Source of the DNA: Sphingomicrobium sp. | GTDB taxonomy: Bacteria; Pseudomonadota; Alphaproteobacteria; Sphingomonadales; Sphingomonadaceae | Length of the DNA: 64,000 bases | Direction: 5' to 3' | Assembly: GCA_036563485.1 (NCBI GenBank) | Contig: DATCMI010000001.1 | Coordinates: 1,117,501-1,181,500 of the forward strand | Part shown: positions 48,111 to 58,550 of the stretch, piece after piece | Numbering within the stretch: position 1 is the first letter of the stretch | Layout: each line of letters opens with the position of its first letter | The notes under the pieces: model-generated | Databases searched by the model: none | What the model saw: only the letters and a program-made list of their open reading frames with translations | What the model was told of the DNA's origin: nothing | Made by a program: the position numbers and the translations under genes

Positions 48111-48488
48111 ATGAAAGACCCAAAGGACCCGGTATGCCGGACGATCAGCACCCTGCTGTCGCGGATCGGCGACAAATGGACGGTTCTGGTCGTGCAGACC
48201 CTCGGCAGCGGCCCGAAGCGGTTCAACGAGCTGCGTCGGGAGATTCCGAGCGTCTCGCAGCGGATGCTGACGCTCACCCTGCGAAATCTCGAACGCGACG
48301 GCCTAGTCAGCCGCACGGTGACGCCGAGCATCCCGCCGCGCGTCGACTACGAACTTACGGAACTCGGCCAATCGCTTCAGAAGCCGATCTGCGGGCTCGC
48401 GACATGGGCCAATGAACATGTCGGAGAGATCCACCATGCCCGCTCGCGTTTCGATGCGGAGCAGGACGCCAAGGCGGAGGCGGCCTGA
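48111..48488 (+). CDS. HxlR family transcriptional regulator
   Basis: 125 residues from ATG at 48111 with AAGGAGGT upstream; a frame from 48081 lacks a ribosome site. Winged helix of the HxlR type: ISTLLSRIGDKWTVLVVQTL, RFNELRREIPSVSQRMLTLTL and GLVSRTVTPSIPPRVDYELT. The N-terminal Cys (DPVCRT) is the residue that senses quinones or aldehydes in related proteins. It probably controls the divergent azoreductase gene. The OmdA-like gene follows two bases after its stop. Confidence 0.9.
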   Translation: MKDPKDPVCRTISTLLSRIGDKWTVLVVQTLGSGPKRFNELRREIPSVSQRMLTLTLRNLERDGLVSRTVTPSIPPRVDYELTELGQSLQKPICGLATWANEHVGEIHHARSRFDAEQDAKAEAA

Positions 48489-48490
48489 CG

Positions 48491-48736
48491 ATGGCCGAGC
48501 TGCCGGGCGGCGTCGTTCACGACCTCCCGCAGGACTTTGCCGAGGCGCTGCGGGCCGACGAACCGGCGCTGGCAACCTGGCAGGACATCACGCCGCTCGC
48601 CCGCAACGAATGGATCTGCTGGGTCGAGGACGCGAAGAAAGCGGAGACGCGTTCCAAGCGCATCCGCTGGGGCACCGAAAATCTCAACGCCGGCAAGCGC
48701 CGCCCCTGCTGCTGGCCGGGATGCAAACATCGCTAA
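48491..48736 (+). CDS. YdeI/OmdA-like small protein
   Basis: 81 residues. The block ITPLARNEWICWVEDAKKAETRSKRI corresponds to the YdeI/OmpD-associated domain; the C-terminus (KRRPCCWPGCKHR) is Cys-rich and basic. Function unclear; members have been linked to bacteriocin or antimicrobial peptide protection. Co-transcription with hxlR is likely from the two-base spacing. Confidence 0.75.
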   Translation: MAELPGGVVHDLPQDFAEALRADEPALATWQDITPLARNEWICWVEDAKKAETRSKRIRWGTENLNAGKRRPCCWPGCKHR

Positions 48737-48760
48737 TGCCGCCGCGCCGGGCGGCGCGTG

Positions 48761-48775
48761 ACAATTGAAACAATA
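48761..48775 (+). promoter_or_regulatory. AT-rich 15-base element before the globin gene
   Basis: ACAATTGAAACAATA lies 75 bases before the globin ATG. It contains ATTG-AAA-CAAT, an inverted repeat. The identical 15 bases occur once more, in the same orientation and at nearly the same distance, before the tiny membrane-protein pair at 52367-52381. Confidence 0.5.
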
Positions 48776-48850
48776 AGGTTCGCGCCGCAGCATCGAACCG
48801 CGACGCTCAGGGCGGAAAAGGCTCCCATTGGACAACCGACGGAGCTTCGT

Positions 48851-49267
48851 ATGACCCCCCTTCAGGTACGGCTGGTGCAAGACAGCTTCTCAGCTGTCAT
48901 GGCGCAGCGCGCCGAGGCGTCCGTCGTCTTTTATCGCCGCCTGTTCGCGGTGGCGCCGGATATGCGCCGGCTGTTCAGCGGCGATCAGAGCCGCAAGGCG
49001 CTGCAGGTGCTGACCACGATCGTCGACAATCTCGACCAGCTTGGGCTGCTTCTCGATTCCGTCGAATATCTCGCACAACGGCACGCCAGCCTCGGCGTCC
49101 GCGAGCACCATTATGCGCTCGTCGGCCAGGCGCTGATCGAGACTCTCCGCGAGTGCCTCGGCGAGCGCTTCACTCGCGAGACCGAGCGGGCGTGGGGCTA
49201 TGCCTACACGATCCTTAGCGGACGGATGGTCCGCGCCGAACTGGACGGGCGCCGACTAGCTGCGTGA
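48851..49267 (+). CDS. Single-domain globin
   Basis: 138 residues from ATG at 48851, with GGAG upstream; a frame from 48758 would run through the AT-rich element. The sequence aligns with bacterial haemoglobin of the Vitreoscilla type: LVQDSFSAVMAQRAEASVVFYRRLF, the proximal haem ligand His87 in GVREHHYALVGQALIETL, and AWGYAYTILSGRMV. There is no reductase domain. The CD region is a few residues shorter than usual. Probable oxygen or NO binding. The end overlaps the convergent hybrid kinase gene by 12 bases. Confidence 0.87.
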   Translation: MTPLQVRLVQDSFSAVMAQRAEASVVFYRRLFAVAPDMRRLFSGDQSRKALQVLTTIVDNLDQLGLLLDSVEYLAQRHASLGVREHHYALVGQALIETLRECLGERFTRETERAWGYAYTILSGRMVRAELDGRRLAA

Positions 49268-51901
49268 GGCGCCGGTCAGCTCGACCAGCAATTCCCGGAT
49301 GCTCTGCCGGTTGAACGGCTTCTCGATGAACGGCCGCCCGGCTTCGCCAAGGAAGCGCGTCGCCGCAGGGCCCAACGTATCGCCGGTCACATAGCCCAAC
49401 CGCCCGGCCATGTGCGGCCGGTTCGCGGACAGCCATTTCAGCAAAGCGGGCCCATCCACGTCCGGCATCCTGAGGTCGGACAGGATGACGTCGAACTCCT
49501 CCGCTGCCGCGATCTCGATCGCTTCGCGGCCGCTGTTCACGACCGTGCAGCCATAGCCTTCTCGCTCGAGGAAGCGCGCCAGAGAGCTCGCAAGCTCCGG
49601 CTCGTCGTCGACGACCATTGCACGCCCGACCCGGGGCGCCGGCCGCGCCGGCGGCGCAACTTCCGCAGGCTTTGCCGCCGCATTAACCGGCAGCTCGATC
49701 AGGAAGCTCGCCCCCTTGTCCCCGCTTTCGAGCGACAGCCGCCCGCCATGCGCCTCGACGACGCCGTGGCTGAACGACAGGCCGATGCCCGTGCCCGCCC
49801 CCTGCGGCTTGGTCGTGAAGAACGGCTCGAAGATACGCCGGGCGATCTCCGGAGGAATGCCGGGACCATTGTCGGCGACCCTGATGCACACGCGCTCGGC
49901 TTCGGCATTGTAATGGGTCGACACGCGGATCTCGCGCTCCTGGTCGCACTCCTCCAGCGCCTGCTGGGCGTTGATCAGCAAGTTCACGAGCACCTGGTGG
50001 AGCTGGTCGCTGTCCGCGGCGACCGGCGGCAGATCGGGCCCGAAGTCCGTGATCACCTTGATGCCGTTGCTGCGCAGCCCGTAATTGGTGAGCTCAAGCG
50101 CGGCACGAGCGACGGATTCCACCTCCAGGCGAACCCGCTGTGGCTCGCGCTGCCGCGCCATCGCAAGGAAAGTCTGGACGATCCGCGAGCAGCGCTCGGC
50201 CGACTTGCGGATGCGCTCGGCACTTGCCGCAAACTCCGTGCCCTCGGCATCTTCGCCGAGCAGGATCGCTTCTCCGACCACCACCGCCAGCGGGTTGTTG
50301 AGCTCGTGACTGACCCCGGCCAGCAGCGAGCCGAGCGCGGTCAGCTTTTCCGACTGCGCCAGTGCCTCGCGCGATTGGACCAGCGCCTCCTCGGCCTTCT
50401 TCTGGGCAGTGATGTCGACATAGATGCCGCCGACCTGCGTCAGCGCGCCAGTCTCGTCGGGTACAGGGAACCTCGTGTTCAGGCCGTAAATGCGCCCCGC
50501 GGGCAGATCGAAAACCTGTTCGTCGGTCCGCGGCGTGCCGGTCGCCAGAACCTCGCGCTCGATTTCCGCGCCGGATATGGCAACTTCGGAAGGCGCCACC
50601 TCCGCTGCCGTTTTCCCGACGACGTCTTCGACGGCAAGGCCGAGGTTGGTCGCCGCTTCCTGGTTGATGAGCAGGTAGCGGCCGTCCGCATCTTTCAGGA
50701 ACATCGTGATCGGCGCGTATTGCATGAAGGCGGCAAGCCGCGCCTCGCTGGCGCGCAGCCGCCGTTCGGCCTCGATCCTGTCGGTCGTGTCGAGGATGAC
50801 GCCGCCGATGAAGCGGTTCTTCCCCTCTTCGTCCTGCACGGGGAATCGGATCGCCAGTCCCGAACGCCTGCCGATGCAGGTGTTGAACTCGCTTTCCAGG
50901 ATCTGCGGCTCGCCGGTCTCGCGGATCAGGCGATCGACTTCGGCCGCTTCCTGGGCGGTTTCCGGCTCGATCAGTTCGTCCGGGTGAAGGCCGATCAACG
51001 CATCTGGGCTGGTCTCGAACCGGTCGGCCATGAAGCGATTGACGACGACGAACCGCCCATCCTCGTCCTTCAGGTACATTGCTGCAGGCGCGTGATCGAG
51101 GAAGGCGGTCAGCTTGGCCTCGCTGTCGCGAAGTTTCTTCTCCGCTTCGACCTGGTCGGTGACGTCGATCAGGACGACGCCGATGTGCGTCACTTCGCCC
51201 TTACGGTCGCGGATCGGGAAGCGGGTCGAGACGGTGTGCGTGATCTTGCCCCGGGTATGGAAGGTCTGCTGCGTCACCAGCGGCTCGCCGGACTCGATCA
51301 CTTGCCGGTCGAGCTCCGCCACTTCGTCCGCCTCGTCCGACCGGACGACGTCTCGCGCATATTTGCCGACGATTTCCTCGGCCGGGTGGCCCATCATCGT
51401 GCCGGTATAATCGTTGACGCGCTCGTAGCGGCCGTCGCGCGCTTTCAGGTACATCGCCGCCGGCGCATGCTCGAAAAAGGCTTCGAGCCGCGCTTCGCTT
51501 TCGCGCAGCGCCGCTTCGGTCTCCATCTGCTCGGTCAGGTCACGAACCGATGCGGTGAAGATGCGGGTTCCGGTCGGCGTATAGGCTTCGGTAAGCGCCA
51601 GCTCGGCCGGGAAGACCGACCCATCCGAGCGCATCGCTTCGACGTTCACGCGCTGTCCGACCACGCGCGGCCCGCCGTCGCGAACGTAGCGCGCCATGCC
51701 GTTGTTGTGGGCGTCGCGGTGCTGCGGCGGGATGATGAGTTCCGAAATCGGCTGGCCGATCGCCTCGTCCCGGCGATAGCCGAACGCGGCCTCGGCGGCC
51801 GGGTTGAACTCGAGCACGACCCCGCGCTCATCGATTACGACAATGCAGTCCAGCGACGCGGCGAACACCGACGCCAGCATTGCGTCCTTATTAGCAGTCA
51901 T
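49256..51901 (-). CDS. Hybrid sensor histidine kinase with four PAS domains and a C-terminal receiver
   Basis: 881 residues from ATG at 51901 with AGGGG upstream; ATG at 51925 is weaker. No membrane segment, so cytoplasmic. Four PAS domains (about 10-125, 130-255, 260-385, 390-505) with repeated HAPAAMYLK and YAPITMFLK starts show internal duplication. Then HisKA with [10 protein letters not shown] near 540, HATPase ([32 protein letters not shown]) and a receiver ([10 protein letters not shown], phospho-Asp in [11 protein letters not shown]). The ligand is unknown; the globin gene converges on it. Confidence 0.92.
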   Translation of the reverse strand: MTANKDAMLASVFAASLDCIVVIDERGVVLEFNPAAEAAFGYRRDEAIGQPISELIIPPQHRDAHNNGMARYVRDGGPRVVGQRVNVEAMRSDGSVFPAELALTEAYTPTGTRIFTASVRDLTEQMETEAALRESEARLEAFFEHAPAAMYLKARDGRYERVNDYTGTMMGHPAEEIVGKYARDVVRSDEADEVAELDRQVIESGEPLVTQQTFHTRGKITHTVSTRFPIRDRKGEVTHIGVVLIDVTDQVEAEKKLRDSEAKLTAFLDHAPAAMYLKDEDGRFVVVNRFMADRFETSPDALIGLHPDELIEPETAQEAAEVDRLIRETGEPQILESEFNTCIGRRSGLAIRFPVQDEEGKNRFIGGVILDTTDRIEAERRLRASEARLAAFMQYAPITMFLKDADGRYLLINQEAATNLGLAVEDVVGKTAAEVAPSEVAISGAEIEREVLATGTPRTDEQVFDLPAGRIYGLNTRFPVPDETGALTQVGGIYVDITAQKKAEEALVQSREALAQSEKLTALGSLLAGVSHELNNPLAVVVGEAILLGEDAEGTEFAASAERIRKSAERCSRIVQTFLAMARQREPQRVRLEVESVARAALELTNYGLRSNGIKVITDFGPDLPPVAADSDQLHQVLVNLLINAQQALEECDQEREIRVSTHYNAEAERVCIRVADNGPGIPPEIARRIFEPFFTTKPQGAGTGIGLSFSHGVVEAHGGRLSLESGDKGASFLIELPVNAAAKPAEVAPPARPAPRVGRAMVVDDEPELASSLARFLEREGYGCTVVNSGREAIEIAAAEEFDVILSDLRMPDVDGPALLKWLSANRPHMAGRLGYVTGDTLGPAATRFLGEAGRPFIEKPFNRQSIRELLVELTGASRS

Positions 51902-52005
51902 CTGTGCCCCTAACCCCTTGAGCATCTTAGCAGAAGGCGGCGGGCCGTAAACAAGGAACTAACGGGCAGGACGCTGCCGGCAGCATTGCCGGCGGCGGAG
52001 GGATT

Positions 52006-52176
52006 TTAGAGGGCCGTCAAGCTATCCCAGCGCATCAGCACCGCGGTCACTGCGAAGCTGGCGAACGATATCGCCCAGGGGCTCGAAGCAATCCTGCTCA
52101 GCACCCGCGGAAGGTCGGCAATCTTGTCGCTGAGGCGCCGGCGCTCGCGGTTCATGGGGGCGAGACTAGCCATCAT
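52006..52176 (-). CDS. Small membrane protein, second of an overlapping pair
   Basis: 56 residues from ATG at 52176 (49 from an ATG at 52155). A basic N-terminus (NRERRRLSDKIADLPRVL) precedes one hydrophobic helix, PWAISFASFAVTAVLMRW. The start overlaps the preceding tiny gene's stop as ATGA. No family recognised; the pairing and overlap argue that both are translated. Confidence 0.55.
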   Translation of the reverse strand: MMASLAPMNRERRRLSDKIADLPRVLSRIASSPWAISFASFAVTAVLMRWDSLTAL

Positions 52177-52292
52177 CCGAACAACTGGTGAGAGAAGAAC
52201 AGCTCGTAGCCGGTCCGCAGCGTCGCAAAGGTCAGCGCCGTCGTCACGATCATGACGCGGTAGACCTTGGGCGGGAGGGCGAAACCAGACAT
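52173..52292 (-). CDS. Tiny membrane peptide, first of an overlapping pair
   Basis: 39 residues from ATG at 52292, with GGAGA at suitable spacing; the ATG at 52298 is too close to that site. Sequence starts MSGFALPPKVYRVMIVTTAL and continues to a single helix ending LFFSHQLFG. The stop overlaps the next start. A 15-base element shared with the globin promoter lies about 75 bases upstream. No family recognised. Confidence 0.5.
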   Translation of the reverse strand: MSGFALPPKVYRVMIVTTALTFATLRTGYELFFSHQLFG

Positions 52293-52366
52293 GCTCATTC
52301 TCCATTGGGGCGAACCATGCCCTTCTGGGCTGCCGATGCTGCCCCCGCGTGTCGCTGCCTGAAGAA

Positions 52367-52381
52367 TATTGTTTCAATTGT
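52367..52381 (-). promoter_or_regulatory. AT-rich 15-base element before the tiny membrane-protein pair
   Basis: On the minus strand this reads ACAATTGAAACAATA, identical to 48761-48775. Distance to the ATG at 52292 is 74 bases, against 75 in front of the globin gene. Likely a shared operator or promoter part. Confidence 0.5.
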
Positions 52382-52506
52382 GTCAGGAGGCGCTCGCCAG
52401 CGCGCCGGTGAGGACGCGCTGAAGCTTGTCCAAGCGCTGGATTCTTCTCTACGGCGCAAAGCGAACGGCAGGGCTCCGACAAGCGCCGGCCGAACGGAGT
52501 TTGCTT

Positions 52507-54819
52507 GTGCTGAAGCCCGTCACGACCGACATTGAAGCGCTGAAGACAGTCGAGGAGCGGCTGCGCTGGCTCTCCGCCTGGACCATCCACCACGCCAATC
52601 ACATCCGCGAGAGTGCCGATGGCCTGAAGGTCGGCGGACACCAGGCGAGCTGCGCCTCCATGACGGCGATCATGGCCGCGCTTTATTTCCACGCGCTCGG
52701 CCCGAACGACCGGGTCGCGGTCAAGCCGCATGCCGGACCGGTGCTCCACGCCATTCACTATCTGCTCGGTTCGCAATCGCGCCAGGCGCTCGAGAATTTC
52801 CGCGGCTTCGGCGGCGCGCAGAGCTACCCCAGCCGCACCAAGGACCGCATCCCCGTCGACTTCTCGACCGGCTCGGTCGGCCTCGGCGTCGCGATCACGT
52901 TGTTCGCGAGCCTCGTGCAGGATTACCTCTCGGCCCGCGGCTCGCTCGAGGAGCAGGGCCGGGGCCGGTTCGTCGCGCTGATGGGCGATGCCGAACTCGA
53001 CGAAGGCAATATCTACGAAGCCATTATCGAGGGCGCGAAGCATGACGTCCGCAACCTCTGGTGGATCGTCGATTACAACCGCCAGAGCCTCGATGCGACC
53101 AGCGCCGACCGCATGTTCGAGCGCTTCGACGAGATCTTCAAAAGCTGCGGCTGGCGCGTCGTCGAGCTTCGCTACGGCAAGACGCTCAAGGCCGCTCTGG
53201 ACGGCAATACCGCGCTGAAAAGCTGGTTCGAGCAGCTGTCGAATGCCGACCTGTCCGGGCTCCACTACCAAGGCGGCGCCGCATGGCGGACGCGCATCGA
53301 GGCGGAGGTCGGCAAGAAGGCCGCGCCGTTCCTTGAGCAATATGACGACGAGGCGCTTGGGCGGCTGTTCACCGACCTTGGCGGCCATTGTATGGAGACC
53401 TTGGTCGAGGCTTTCGATGCCGCGCAGGACGATGTGCCGACCTTCTTCATTGCCTGGACGATCAAGGGCTTCGGCCTGCCGTTCGCCGGCCATAAGGACA
53501 ATCACGCGGGGCTGATGAACCCGACGCAGACAGCGGCGCTGCGCGAGAGCATGGGTGTGCGCGAGGGACGGGAGTGGGAGCCGCTCGAAGGCATTGGCGA
53601 CAATGCGCTGCCCGGCGTCGAAGCGCTGATCGAGCGCAGCCGGGTGGCGCGGGAAAAGCGTGGTCGCTCGTTCGGCAGCGTGAAGGTGCCGGCGCTCGCC
53701 GCTCCATCGGGTGAGGAGCAGTCGACCCAGGCCGCGTTCGGCCGCATCATGCTCGACCTGTCGAAGGCGGGCGGCGACCTCGCCGACCGGATCGTCACCA
53801 CTTCACCGGACGTGACCGTATCGACCAACCTCGGCGCCTGGGTGAACCAGCGCGGCCTCTTCCGCCGCGCCGACATGCCGGACGTGTTCGCCAAGGCGAA
53901 GATCGCTTCCGCGCAGAAATGGGGCGCGACCAACCAGGGACAGCACATCGAACTGGGCATCGCGGAATCCAACCTGTTCCTGATGCTGGCGGCGGCGGGC
54001 CTGTCCGGAGAATTGTTCGGGACGCGCCTGTTCCCGGTCGGCACGCTCTACGATCCATTCATTGCGCGCGGCCTCGATAGCCTCAACTACGCCTGCTACC
54101 AGGACGCGCGCTTCCTGCTCGTCGCAACGCCGAGCGGCGTCACCCTTGGCCCGGAAGGCGGTGCCCACCAGTCGATCAACCCGCCGCTGATCGCGCTCGG
54201 GCAGCCGGGCCTGAGGCACTACGAACCGGCTTTCGCCGACGAGCTTGCCGCGATGATGGAAGAGGCCTTCCGGCTGATCGACGACCCCGACGGCGAAAGC
54301 ACCTATTTGCGCCTGTCGACGCGAAGCATCACCCAGGTAGCGCGCATCGGAGACGAATGGCGCGCAGGCGCGCTCGCCGGCGGCTATTGGCTGCGCGAAC
54401 CCGCCGCCGGTGCCGAAGCGGCGATCGTCGCCATGGGCGCGGTGTTGCCCGAAGCACTTGCCGCCTGGGACGAACTCAAGGACGACGTGCCCGGACTCGG
54501 CCTGCTCGCCGTCACCTCGCCCGACCTGCTCCACCGCGGCTGGACCGCCGCGCAGGCGAAGCGCTGGAGCGGGGCACGCGAGGCGAGCCATGCCGAACAG
54601 CTCCTCTCGCGCCTCTCACCGACTGCCGGCCTCGTCACCATCGCCGATGCGGCGCCCGCCTCATTGTCGTGGCTCGGCGGCGTACTCGGCCAGCGTGTCG
54701 CGCCGCTTGGCGTCGAGAAGTTCGGCCAGACCGGCAGCCTCGCCGACCTCTACGCGGCATACCGCCTCGACGGCGACGCAATCACGCAAGGCGTTGCCGA
54801 GCTTCTGCTCCCTGCCTAG
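52507..54819 (+). CDS. Homodimeric 2-oxoacid dehydrogenase E1-like (transketolase-like) protein
   Basis: 770 residues from GTG at 52507, which has GGAG seven bases upstream; the longer frame to 52426 lacks support. AceE/transketolase architecture: [22 protein letters not shown], thiamine motif [17 protein letters not shown]...[11 protein letters not shown], and the middle and C-terminal domains with [16 protein letters not shown] and [15 protein letters not shown]. It is shorter than canonical AceE. Related proteins act on pyruvate or 2-oxobutyrate. Lies at the head of a plus-strand train with MaoC, CitE-like lyase and acs. Confidence 0.83.
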   Translation: MLKPVTTDIEALKTVEERLRWLSAWTIHHANHIRESADGLKVGGHQASCASMTAIMAALYFHALGPNDRVAVKPHAGPVLHAIHYLLGSQSRQALENFRGFGGAQSYPSRTKDRIPVDFSTGSVGLGVAITLFASLVQDYLSARGSLEEQGRGRFVALMGDAELDEGNIYEAIIEGAKHDVRNLWWIVDYNRQSLDATSADRMFERFDEIFKSCGWRVVELRYGKTLKAALDGNTALKSWFEQLSNADLSGLHYQGGAAWRTRIEAEVGKKAAPFLEQYDDEALGRLFTDLGGHCMETLVEAFDAAQDDVPTFFIAWTIKGFGLPFAGHKDNHAGLMNPTQTAALRESMGVREGREWEPLEGIGDNALPGVEALIERSRVAREKRGRSFGSVKVPALAAPSGEEQSTQAAFGRIMLDLSKAGGDLADRIVTTSPDVTVSTNLGAWVNQRGLFRRADMPDVFAKAKIASAQKWGATNQGQHIELGIAESNLFLMLAAAGLSGELFGTRLFPVGTLYDPFIARGLDSLNYACYQDARFLLVATPSGVTLGPEGGAHQSINPPLIALGQPGLRHYEPAFADELAAMMEEAFRLIDDPDGESTYLRLSTRSITQVARIGDEWRAGALAGGYWLREPAAGAEAAIVAMGAVLPEALAAWDELKDDVPGLGLLAVTSPDLLHRGWTAAQAKRWSGAREASHAEQLLSRLSPTAGLVTIADAAPASLSWLGGVLGQRVAPLGVEKFGQTGSLADLYAAYRLDGDAITQGVAELLLPA

Positions 54820-54829
54820 GACGCAAAGC

Positions 54830-55285
54830 ATGCCGGGACGCTTTTTTGATCAGTGGCAGGTTGGCGAGACGATCGCTCACCCGATCACCCGCACGGTGAC
54901 CGAGACCGACAACCTCCTGTTCTCGACGCTCACGCACAACCCGCAGCCGCTGCACCTCGATGCCGAAGCGGCAAAGGGCAGCGAGTTCGGGCAGATCCTC
55001 GTCAACAGCTGCTTCACCTTCAGCCTGGTGGTCGGCGTCTCGGTTGCGGAGACGACGCTCGGCACGCTGATCGCCAACCTCGGCTTCGACGAAGTGAAAT
55101 TCCCGAAGCCGGTGTTCCTCGGCGACACACTGCGGATCGAGAGTGAATGCGTCGCCACTCGCGCGAGCAATTCACGGCCGGGTGCGGGCATCGTCACTTG
55201 GGAGCATCGCGCCATCAACCAGCGCGGCGAGACGGTCTGCACGATGAAGCGTTCCGCGCTACTGCACGGCAGCAGCAATGGCTGA
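54830..55285 (+). CDS. MaoC-like hydratase
   Basis: 151 residues from ATG at 54830, ten bases after the E1-like gene. Hot-dog fold with [23 protein letters not shown] and the hydratase region [22 protein letters not shown] (Asp/His type pair), then [16 protein letters not shown]. Adds water to 2-enoyl-CoA esters. Paired with a CitE-like lyase it could handle mesaconyl-CoA or itaconyl-CoA type C4/C5 acids. Its end overlaps the lyase by eight bases. Confidence 0.85.
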   Translation: MPGRFFDQWQVGETIAHPITRTVTETDNLLFSTLTHNPQPLHLDAEAAKGSEFGQILVNSCFTFSLVVGVSVAETTLGTLIANLGFDEVKFPKPVFLGDTLRIESECVATRASNSRPGAGIVTWEHRAINQRGETVCTMKRSALLHGSSNG

Positions 55286-56114
55286 GCCGCGCAGCTGGCT
55301 GTTCGTGCCGGCGGACAGCGAGAAGAAGATCTTGAAGGCGCTGGAAAGCGAGGCCGATGCGCTCATTTTCGACCTCGAGGACAGCGTCGCGCCGGCGCAG
55401 AAGGCCGCCGCGCGTGATATTTTGAAGGGGCTTCCGAAGCGCTCCGGCGGTCCGCAGTGGTGGATGCGCATCAACCCGCTCGCGTCCGACTATCTGAAGG
55501 ACGATCTGGAGCTGATCGGCAAGGCCGACATTCACGGCATCGTCCTGCCCAAGGCGGAGAGCGGCGCCGACGTCATCGAGCTCGCCCACCGCACCGGCAA
55601 CATCCCGGTCCACGCGATCGTCACCGAAACGCCAGCCAGCCTGTTCGGCCTTTTGTCCTATCGCGATCCCAAGTCGCCCTTGGCCGCCATGAGCTGGGGT
55701 GCCGAGGACCTCTCCGCGGCGATCGGCGCGTCGGCGAAGACGGATGCCGATGGCGAGCTCAGCTTCACCTATAAGCTGGCGCGGTCGCTATGCCTTGCTG
55801 GCGCCGTTGCTGCGGGCGTGCAGCCGGTCGACGGCGTCTATGCCGACTTCCGCGATGAAGAGGGCTTGCGTTTGGAAGCCGAGGCTGCCCGCCGCGAAGG
55901 CTTCACCGGCAAGCTCGCGATCCACCCGGCGCAAGTGGCCGTGATCAACGCCGCCTTCACGCCGTCGGCCGACGAAGTGTCGCACGCCGAACAGGTGGTC
56001 GCCGCCTTCGAGGCGCATCCGGAAGCGGGCGTGTTGTCGGTCGGAGGCAAGATGGTCGACCGCCCGCATCTCGTTCAGGCGCGGCGCGTTCTGGAAAGGG
56101 CCACCAGGGAGTAG
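55278..56114 (+). CDS. HpcH/HpaI (CitE-like) CoA ester lyase
   Basis: 278 residues. Signature blocks: [33 protein letters not shown] (metal ligand Asp/Glu), [24 protein letters not shown] and a C-terminal [11 protein letters not shown]. Members cleave malyl-CoA, beta-methylmalyl-CoA or citramalyl-CoA. Overlap with the hydratase gene and proximity to acs fit a pathway that turns dicarboxyl-CoA esters into acetyl- or propionyl-CoA units. Exact substrate not inferable. Confidence 0.85.
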   Translation: MAEPRSWLFVPADSEKKILKALESEADALIFDLEDSVAPAQKAAARDILKGLPKRSGGPQWWMRINPLASDYLKDDLELIGKADIHGIVLPKAESGADVIELAHRTGNIPVHAIVTETPASLFGLLSYRDPKSPLAAMSWGAEDLSAAIGASAKTDADGELSFTYKLARSLCLAGAVAAGVQPVDGVYADFRDEEGLRLEAEAARREGFTGKLAIHPAQVAVINAAFTPSADEVSHAEQVVAAFEAHPEAGVLSVGGKMVDRPHLVQARRVLERATRE

Positions 56115-56117
56115 TCG

Positions 56118-58040
56118 ATGGCTGAAGCGGTGCATCTAGTTCCTTCGGACTTCAACGCCCGCATCGGTCCTCAACAACTCGCCGAGCTGCACAGGCAGGC
56201 GGACAGCGATCCGGATCGCTTCTGGCTCGACCAGGCGCAGCGGCTGACCTGGGACAAATTTCCGACGCGGGCCGGCGACTGGTCGTTCGCCGAGGACGAT
56301 TTCCGCATCCGCTGGTTTGAGGACGGGCAGCTCAACCTGTCCATAAATTGCCTCGACCGGCACCTTGCCGAACATGGCGACCGCACCGCCATCATTTTCG
56401 AAGCCGACGAACCCGACACAGGTCACCGCTGGACCTATCGCCAGCTCTACGAAGAGACCTGTCGTTTCGCCAACCTGCTGAAGCAGCGCAGCGTTCGGCG
56501 CGGCGACCGCGTCATGATCTACATGCCGATGATCCCGGAAGCCGCGGCGGCGATGCTCGCCTGCGCGCGGATCGGCGCGGTCCATTCGGTGGTGTTCGGC
56601 GGCTTCTCGCCGGAAAGCCTGCACGGCCGCATCGTCGACTGCGACGCGGTTGCCGTGATCACCGCCGACGAAGGCGTTCGCGGCGGCAAGCGCATCCCGC
56701 TCAAGCGCAATGTCGACCAGGCGCTCGAGCCGCGCGACGTCGGCACTGTGATCGTCGTCACGCGCACCGGAGGCGACGTGCCGCTGAAGGATGGCCGCGA
56801 CGTCCTCTATTCGGACGTCCGCAACAGTCTCGGCATAGAATGCGAGCCGGAGGCGATGAACGCGGAAGACCCGTTGTTCATCCTCTACACGTCGGGCTCC
56901 ACGGGAAAGCCCAAGGGCGTTGTGCACACGACCGGCGGCTACGCAGTCTGGGCGGCGACGACCTTCGACTGGATCTTCGACTATCGCGACGACGACATCT
57001 TCTGGTGCACTGCCGACGTCGGCTGGATCACCGGCCATTCGTATGTCGTCTACGGCCCGCTCGCGAACCGCGCGACGACGGTGATGTTCGATGGCGTCCC
57101 GAACTATCCCGACTTCGGCCGCTTCTGGGAGACGGTCGACAGGCTCGGCGTCACCATCTTCTACACGGCGCCGACGGCGATCCGCGCGCTGATGCGGGAA
57201 GGCGAAGCGCCGGTGAAGGCGCACAGCCGCAAGTCGCTGCGCCTGCTCGGAACGGTCGGCGAACCGATCAACCCCGAAGCCTGGGAATGGTATTGGCGCG
57301 TCGTCGGCGACGGCCGCTGCCCGGTCGTCGACACCTGGTGGCAGACGGAAACCGGCGGCATCCTGATGTCGCCCTTTCCTGGCGCGGTCGACATGAAGCC
57401 CGGCTCCGCGACCAAGCCGGTTCCCGGCATCAAGCCGCTCCTCCTCGACGCGGAACACAACATCCTGGAAGGCGCGACCAGCGGCAATCTGTGCCTCGCG
57501 ACCTCATGGCCCGGGCAGATGCGCACCGTCTGGGGCGATCACGCCCGCTTCTTCGAGACCTACTTCAAGACCTATCCCGGACTGTACTTCACCGGCGACG
57601 GCTGCCGGCGGGACGAGGATGGCTATTATTGGATCACCGGCCGCGTCGACGATGTCATCAATGTGTCGGGCCATCGGATCGGCACTGCGGAGGTCGAAAG
57701 CGCCCTTGTCGCTCACCCGAAGGTCGCGGAAGCGGCGGTCGTTCCCTTTCCGCACGACATCAAGGGCCAGGCGATCTACGCTTATGTAACGCTCAACGCC
57801 GGGGAAGATGGTGACGACGCGTTGCGCGCGGAACTCAACCAGGCCGTCCGCAAGGATATCGGTGCACTGGCCGCGCCGGAGAAGATCCACTTCGCGACCG
57901 CGCTTCCCAAGACCCGTTCGGGCAAGATCATGCGCCGCATCCTGCGCAAGATCGCCGAAGGTGCCAGCGACGGCTTCGGCGACACCTCGACTCTGGCGGA
58001 TCCGACGATCGTCGACTTCCTGCTTGCGGGCCGCCAATGA
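56118..58040 (+). CDS. acsA: Acetyl-CoA synthetase
   Basis: 640 residues, full length. Adenylate-forming enzyme activating acetate with ATP and CoA. ATP-binding motif [19 protein letters not shown], the acetate-pocket region [43 protein letters not shown] spread over residues 490-520, and the C-terminal acetylation site [14 protein letters not shown] are all visible. It starts three bases after the lyase stop; the next gene overlaps its stop. Confidence 0.95.
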   Translation: MAEAVHLVPSDFNARIGPQQLAELHRQADSDPDRFWLDQAQRLTWDKFPTRAGDWSFAEDDFRIRWFEDGQLNLSINCLDRHLAEHGDRTAIIFEADEPDTGHRWTYRQLYEETCRFANLLKQRSVRRGDRVMIYMPMIPEAAAAMLACARIGAVHSVVFGGFSPESLHGRIVDCDAVAVITADEGVRGGKRIPLKRNVDQALEPRDVGTVIVVTRTGGDVPLKDGRDVLYSDVRNSLGIECEPEAMNAEDPLFILYTSGSTGKPKGVVHTTGGYAVWAATTFDWIFDYRDDDIFWCTADVGWITGHSYVVYGPLANRATTVMFDGVPNYPDFGRFWETVDRLGVTIFYTAPTAIRALMREGEAPVKAHSRKSLRLLGTVGEPINPEAWEWYWRVVGDGRCPVVDTWWQTETGGILMSPFPGAVDMKPGSATKPVPGIKPLLLDAEHNILEGATSGNLCLATSWPGQMRTVWGDHARFFETYFKTYPGLYFTGDGCRRDEDGYYWITGRVDDVINVSGHRIGTAEVESALVAHPKVAEAAVVPFPHDIKGQAIYAYVTLNAGEDGDDALRAELNQAVRKDIGALAAPEKIHFATALPKTRSGKIMRRILRKIAEGASDGFGDTSTLADPTIVDFLLAGRQ

Positions 58041-58507
58041 TCGCCGTTCTCGTTGCGGCGGCTGTGGCGACATCGGACGCGGCACAGTTTGCGTTCAACC
58101 CGATCGACTTCTTCCGCGGCCGCACGCGCGGCGATGGCACGCTCAAGGTGCTCTTCCAGAAGCCGAAGCGTATCCAGGTCGAAAGCGAAGGCGTCGAGCA
58201 AAAGGACGGCACGCTGGTGCTGCGGCAGCTGATCAAGGAAGCCGGCAAGAAGCCGCGCACGAGGTTCTGGCGCCTTCGCCAGGTCGCGCCGAACCGCTTC
58301 GAAGGAACGCTGACCGACGCCGCGGGACCCGTTCGCGTCGACCTGGTCAAGCAAGGCGTGCGCATCCGCTATACCGCGCCCAATCATCTCAACTTCGACC
58401 AGCTGCTCGAACCTGCCGGACCTGGCGAAGTCCACAACCACATGCGGGTCAGGCGCTTCGGCGTCACCGTTGCCCGGCTAGAGGAAGTCATCCGCAAGCT
58501 GGACTGA
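58037..58507 (+). CDS. Small exported hypothetical protein (DUF3833-like)
   Basis: 156 residues, overlapping the acs stop by four bases. A hydrophobic N-terminus ([18 protein letters not shown]) suggests export. The mature part has [21 protein letters not shown], then a beta-rich stretch [20 protein letters not shown] and [20 protein letters not shown], which resembles DUF3833 proteins (fatty-acid-binding-like barrel). I am not certain of this family. No known function. Confidence 0.65.
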   Translation: MIAVLVAAAVATSDAAQFAFNPIDFFRGRTRGDGTLKVLFQKPKRIQVESEGVEQKDGTLVLRQLIKEAGKKPRTRFWRLRQVAPNRFEGTLTDAAGPVRVDLVKQGVRIRYTAPNHLNFDQLLEPAGPGEVHNHMRVRRFGVTVARLEEVIRKLD

Positions 58508-58550
58508 TCAAACGGAGCCGCTATCCCTCGCACCACTAGGGGGAGTGGGA

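Noticed and set aside
49412-51913. 833-codon plus-strand frame opposite the hybrid kinase
   Set aside because: Shadow of the PAS-kinase gene, whose domains are intact on the minus strand.
51965-52005. GCCGGCAGCATTGCCGGC hairpin after the tiny membrane genes as a terminator
   Set aside because: Short, interrupted stem without a T run on the minus strand; too weak to call.
56136-57458. 440-codon minus-strand frame opposite acs
   Set aside because: Antisense of a complete acetyl-CoA synthetase; no protein-like motifs.
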